This document shows positions 4,109 to 5,047 of a stretch of DNA of 5,047 nucleotides, piece after piece. The translations under genes and the position numbers were made by a program. Each line of letters starts with the position of its first letter. Position 1 is the first letter of the stretch. The notes below the pieces were generated by a model, which worked only from the letters and a program-made list of their open reading frames with translations, was not told where the DNA came from and ran no database searches. This DNA comes from Dialister sp. Its GTDB lineage: Bacteria > Bacillota > Negativicutes > Veillonellales > Dialisteraceae. The stretch covers positions 1 to 5,047 of the forward strand of contig JAIJLI010000182.1 of the NCBI GenBank assembly GCA_022722495.1, read 5' to 3'.

Positions 4109-5047
4109 TTAGAATTTGTAGTTCAGGGAAACAGTCCAAGCATCGTCCGGATCTGCAGCATTTTCAGCATCAGCGCCAAATGCATATTCAGCATGGAGCT
4201 GTACATTCTTCTGGAGGGTGACATTAGCGAGAACGTTCCAGAAAGTCAGGTTGGTTGCACCAGCTACTGTCCAATCGTTATGAGTCTTACCGGCCTTCGT
4301 AACCGCTGTAGCAACTGGTTTTGCCAGGTTCGTCAGCATATCGGTATGCCATGTGCCGCCACCGAAGTATGCACCAGCATCGACATCATTGTAGGAAACG
4401 GAGAGATCGAAGGTGCCCGGTTTCTTCCAGTCTGCTTTGCCATAAGAGAGACCAGCGTTCCAAGCAGTGTCGAAATCACCCAGAGTGGTGTTCTTCCAGT
4501 ATTCACCGAATACATTGAACTGCTGAACCGGAATGTTCAGGTTGATGCCAAACAGTTCCTGTCCCGCCATGTAGTGAGTACCATATGCATCTTCAAAGCT
4601 GTCAATCTTATCAGCATCAAAGTTCCCCTGGAACTTAACATAATCAGCACCCAATTTAGCAAAGCCAAAGTCATAAGAGCCCTTTGCAAAATACATATCG
4701 GTAGACTTAGCACCATAAATGGAACCATCTTTAGTTGCTGCATCTTCACCATATACAGTATCGCCTGCTTTGATACCAAGGGTAGCCCAGTCAGATGCGT
4801 TCAGCTGGCCAAAGCCGGTGGTCAGAGCCAGTTTACCATTGTTGTAAGAAGCCTGTGCACCATCATAGCCTTCGAGGCCATTGTACTGCCAGCCACCCTG
4901 GTTACCAAAAGCGATCGGCTGACGGCCAAGACGTACAGCTACGTTTTTGTTGAAGTTATGGTTTACGTAGATCTGTGCCATGGTGGTATTGGAAGAAGCT
5001 TCATCTTTGAAGTTCATGTTGTTAACGAACTGTCCCTGTACATAGGT
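4109..5047 (-). CDS. Outer-membrane porin, C-terminal part (5' end outside window)
   Basis: The frame is open from the window edge to a TAA at 4109-4111, giving 312 residues without the start. The sequence has the signs of an outer-membrane beta-barrel: alternating polar/hydrophobic strands, many Tyr, Trp, Gly and Asn residues, short turns, and a C-terminal strand WTVSLNYKF ending in Phe, the recognition signal for barrel assembly. Strands near RLGRQPIAFG and YWKNTTLGDFDTAWNAGLSY resemble porins of Negativicutes (OmpM type), which carry an N-terminal SLH domain that tethers the outer membrane to peptidoglycan. That domain would lie outside the window, so it is not seen. Substrate specificity cannot be told. 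The internal ATG at 5017 is not a start: ten more in-frame codons precede it to the edge. The gene ends in its own terminator and is not part of the r-protein operon. Confidence 0.85.
   Translation of the reverse strand, partial: TYVQGQFVNNMNFKDEASSNTTMAQIYVNHNFNKNVAVRLGRQPIAFGNQGGWQYNGLEGYDGAQASYNNGKLALTTGFGQLNASDWATLGIKAGDTVYGEDAATKDGSIYGAKSTDMYFAKGSYDFGFAKLGADYVKFQGNFDADKIDSFEDAYGTHYMAGQELFGINLNIPVQQFNVFGEYWKNTTLGDFDTAWNAGLSYGKADWKKPGTFDLSVSYNDVDAGAYFGGGTWHTDMLTNLAKPVATAVTKAGKTHNDWTVAGATNLTFWNVLANVTLQKNVQLHAEYAFGADAENAADPDDAWTVSLNYKF

Noticed and set aside
3957..4139. 60-codon minus-strand frame overlapping the porin 3' end and its terminator
   Set aside because: It runs through the porin terminator and coding end in another frame; no ribosome binding site and no recognisable domain.

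Overview
The window holds the classic bacterial NusG / ribosomal-protein stalk gene cluster. All genes lie on the minus strand. Read in transcription order (high to low coordinates) they are: the 3' part of an outer-membrane porin gene (4109-5047, runs off the window), a gene-free spacer with repeats and two promoters (about 3600-4108), then rpmG (L33), secE, nusG, rplK (L11), rplA (L1), rplJ (L10) and rplL (L7/L12), ending in a strong hairpin terminator at about 56-102. No convincing gene was found on the plus strand.

Organism: the r-protein cluster, its order, the strong AGGAGG-type ribosome binding sites and a zinc-type L33 all point to Firmicutes. The porin-like beta-barrel ending in Phe points to a diderm. 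The combination suggests Negativicutes (Veillonella/Dialister/Megasphaera relatives). This is an inference from gene content and protein style, not from a database match; the genus is not determined.

Layout: 1-126, a 7-nt tandem repeat and the rplL terminator. 127-1081, rplL and rplJ, the pentameric L10(L12) stalk. 1082-1247, an L10-type leader in which an antiterminator and a terminator compete for the same strand. 1248-2431, rplA and rplK. 1966-1992 and 2462-2495, two RNA elements shaped like the L1-binding site of 23S rRNA, one before each of rplA and rplK. 2496-2526, an additional strong hairpin. 2538-3595, nusG, secE and rpmG. 3651-3757, two sigma-A type promoters with a terminator-like hairpin between them. 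3781-4035, inverted and repeated motifs without a gene. 4040-4082, the porin terminator. 4109-5047, the porin.

How it works together: SecE (translocon), NusG (elongation/termination factor), L11, L1, L10 and L12 are likely co-transcribed from the promoters ahead of rpmG. L1 would repress rplK-rplA by binding its leader, a mimic of its rRNA site. L10 with L12 would promote termination ahead of rplJ, keeping stalk protein in step with rRNA. The genes themselves are ordinary housekeeping genes. The interest lies in the regulatory RNA between them and in the porin-rpmG spacer. I found no evidence of a mobile, defence or otherwise new multi-gene system.
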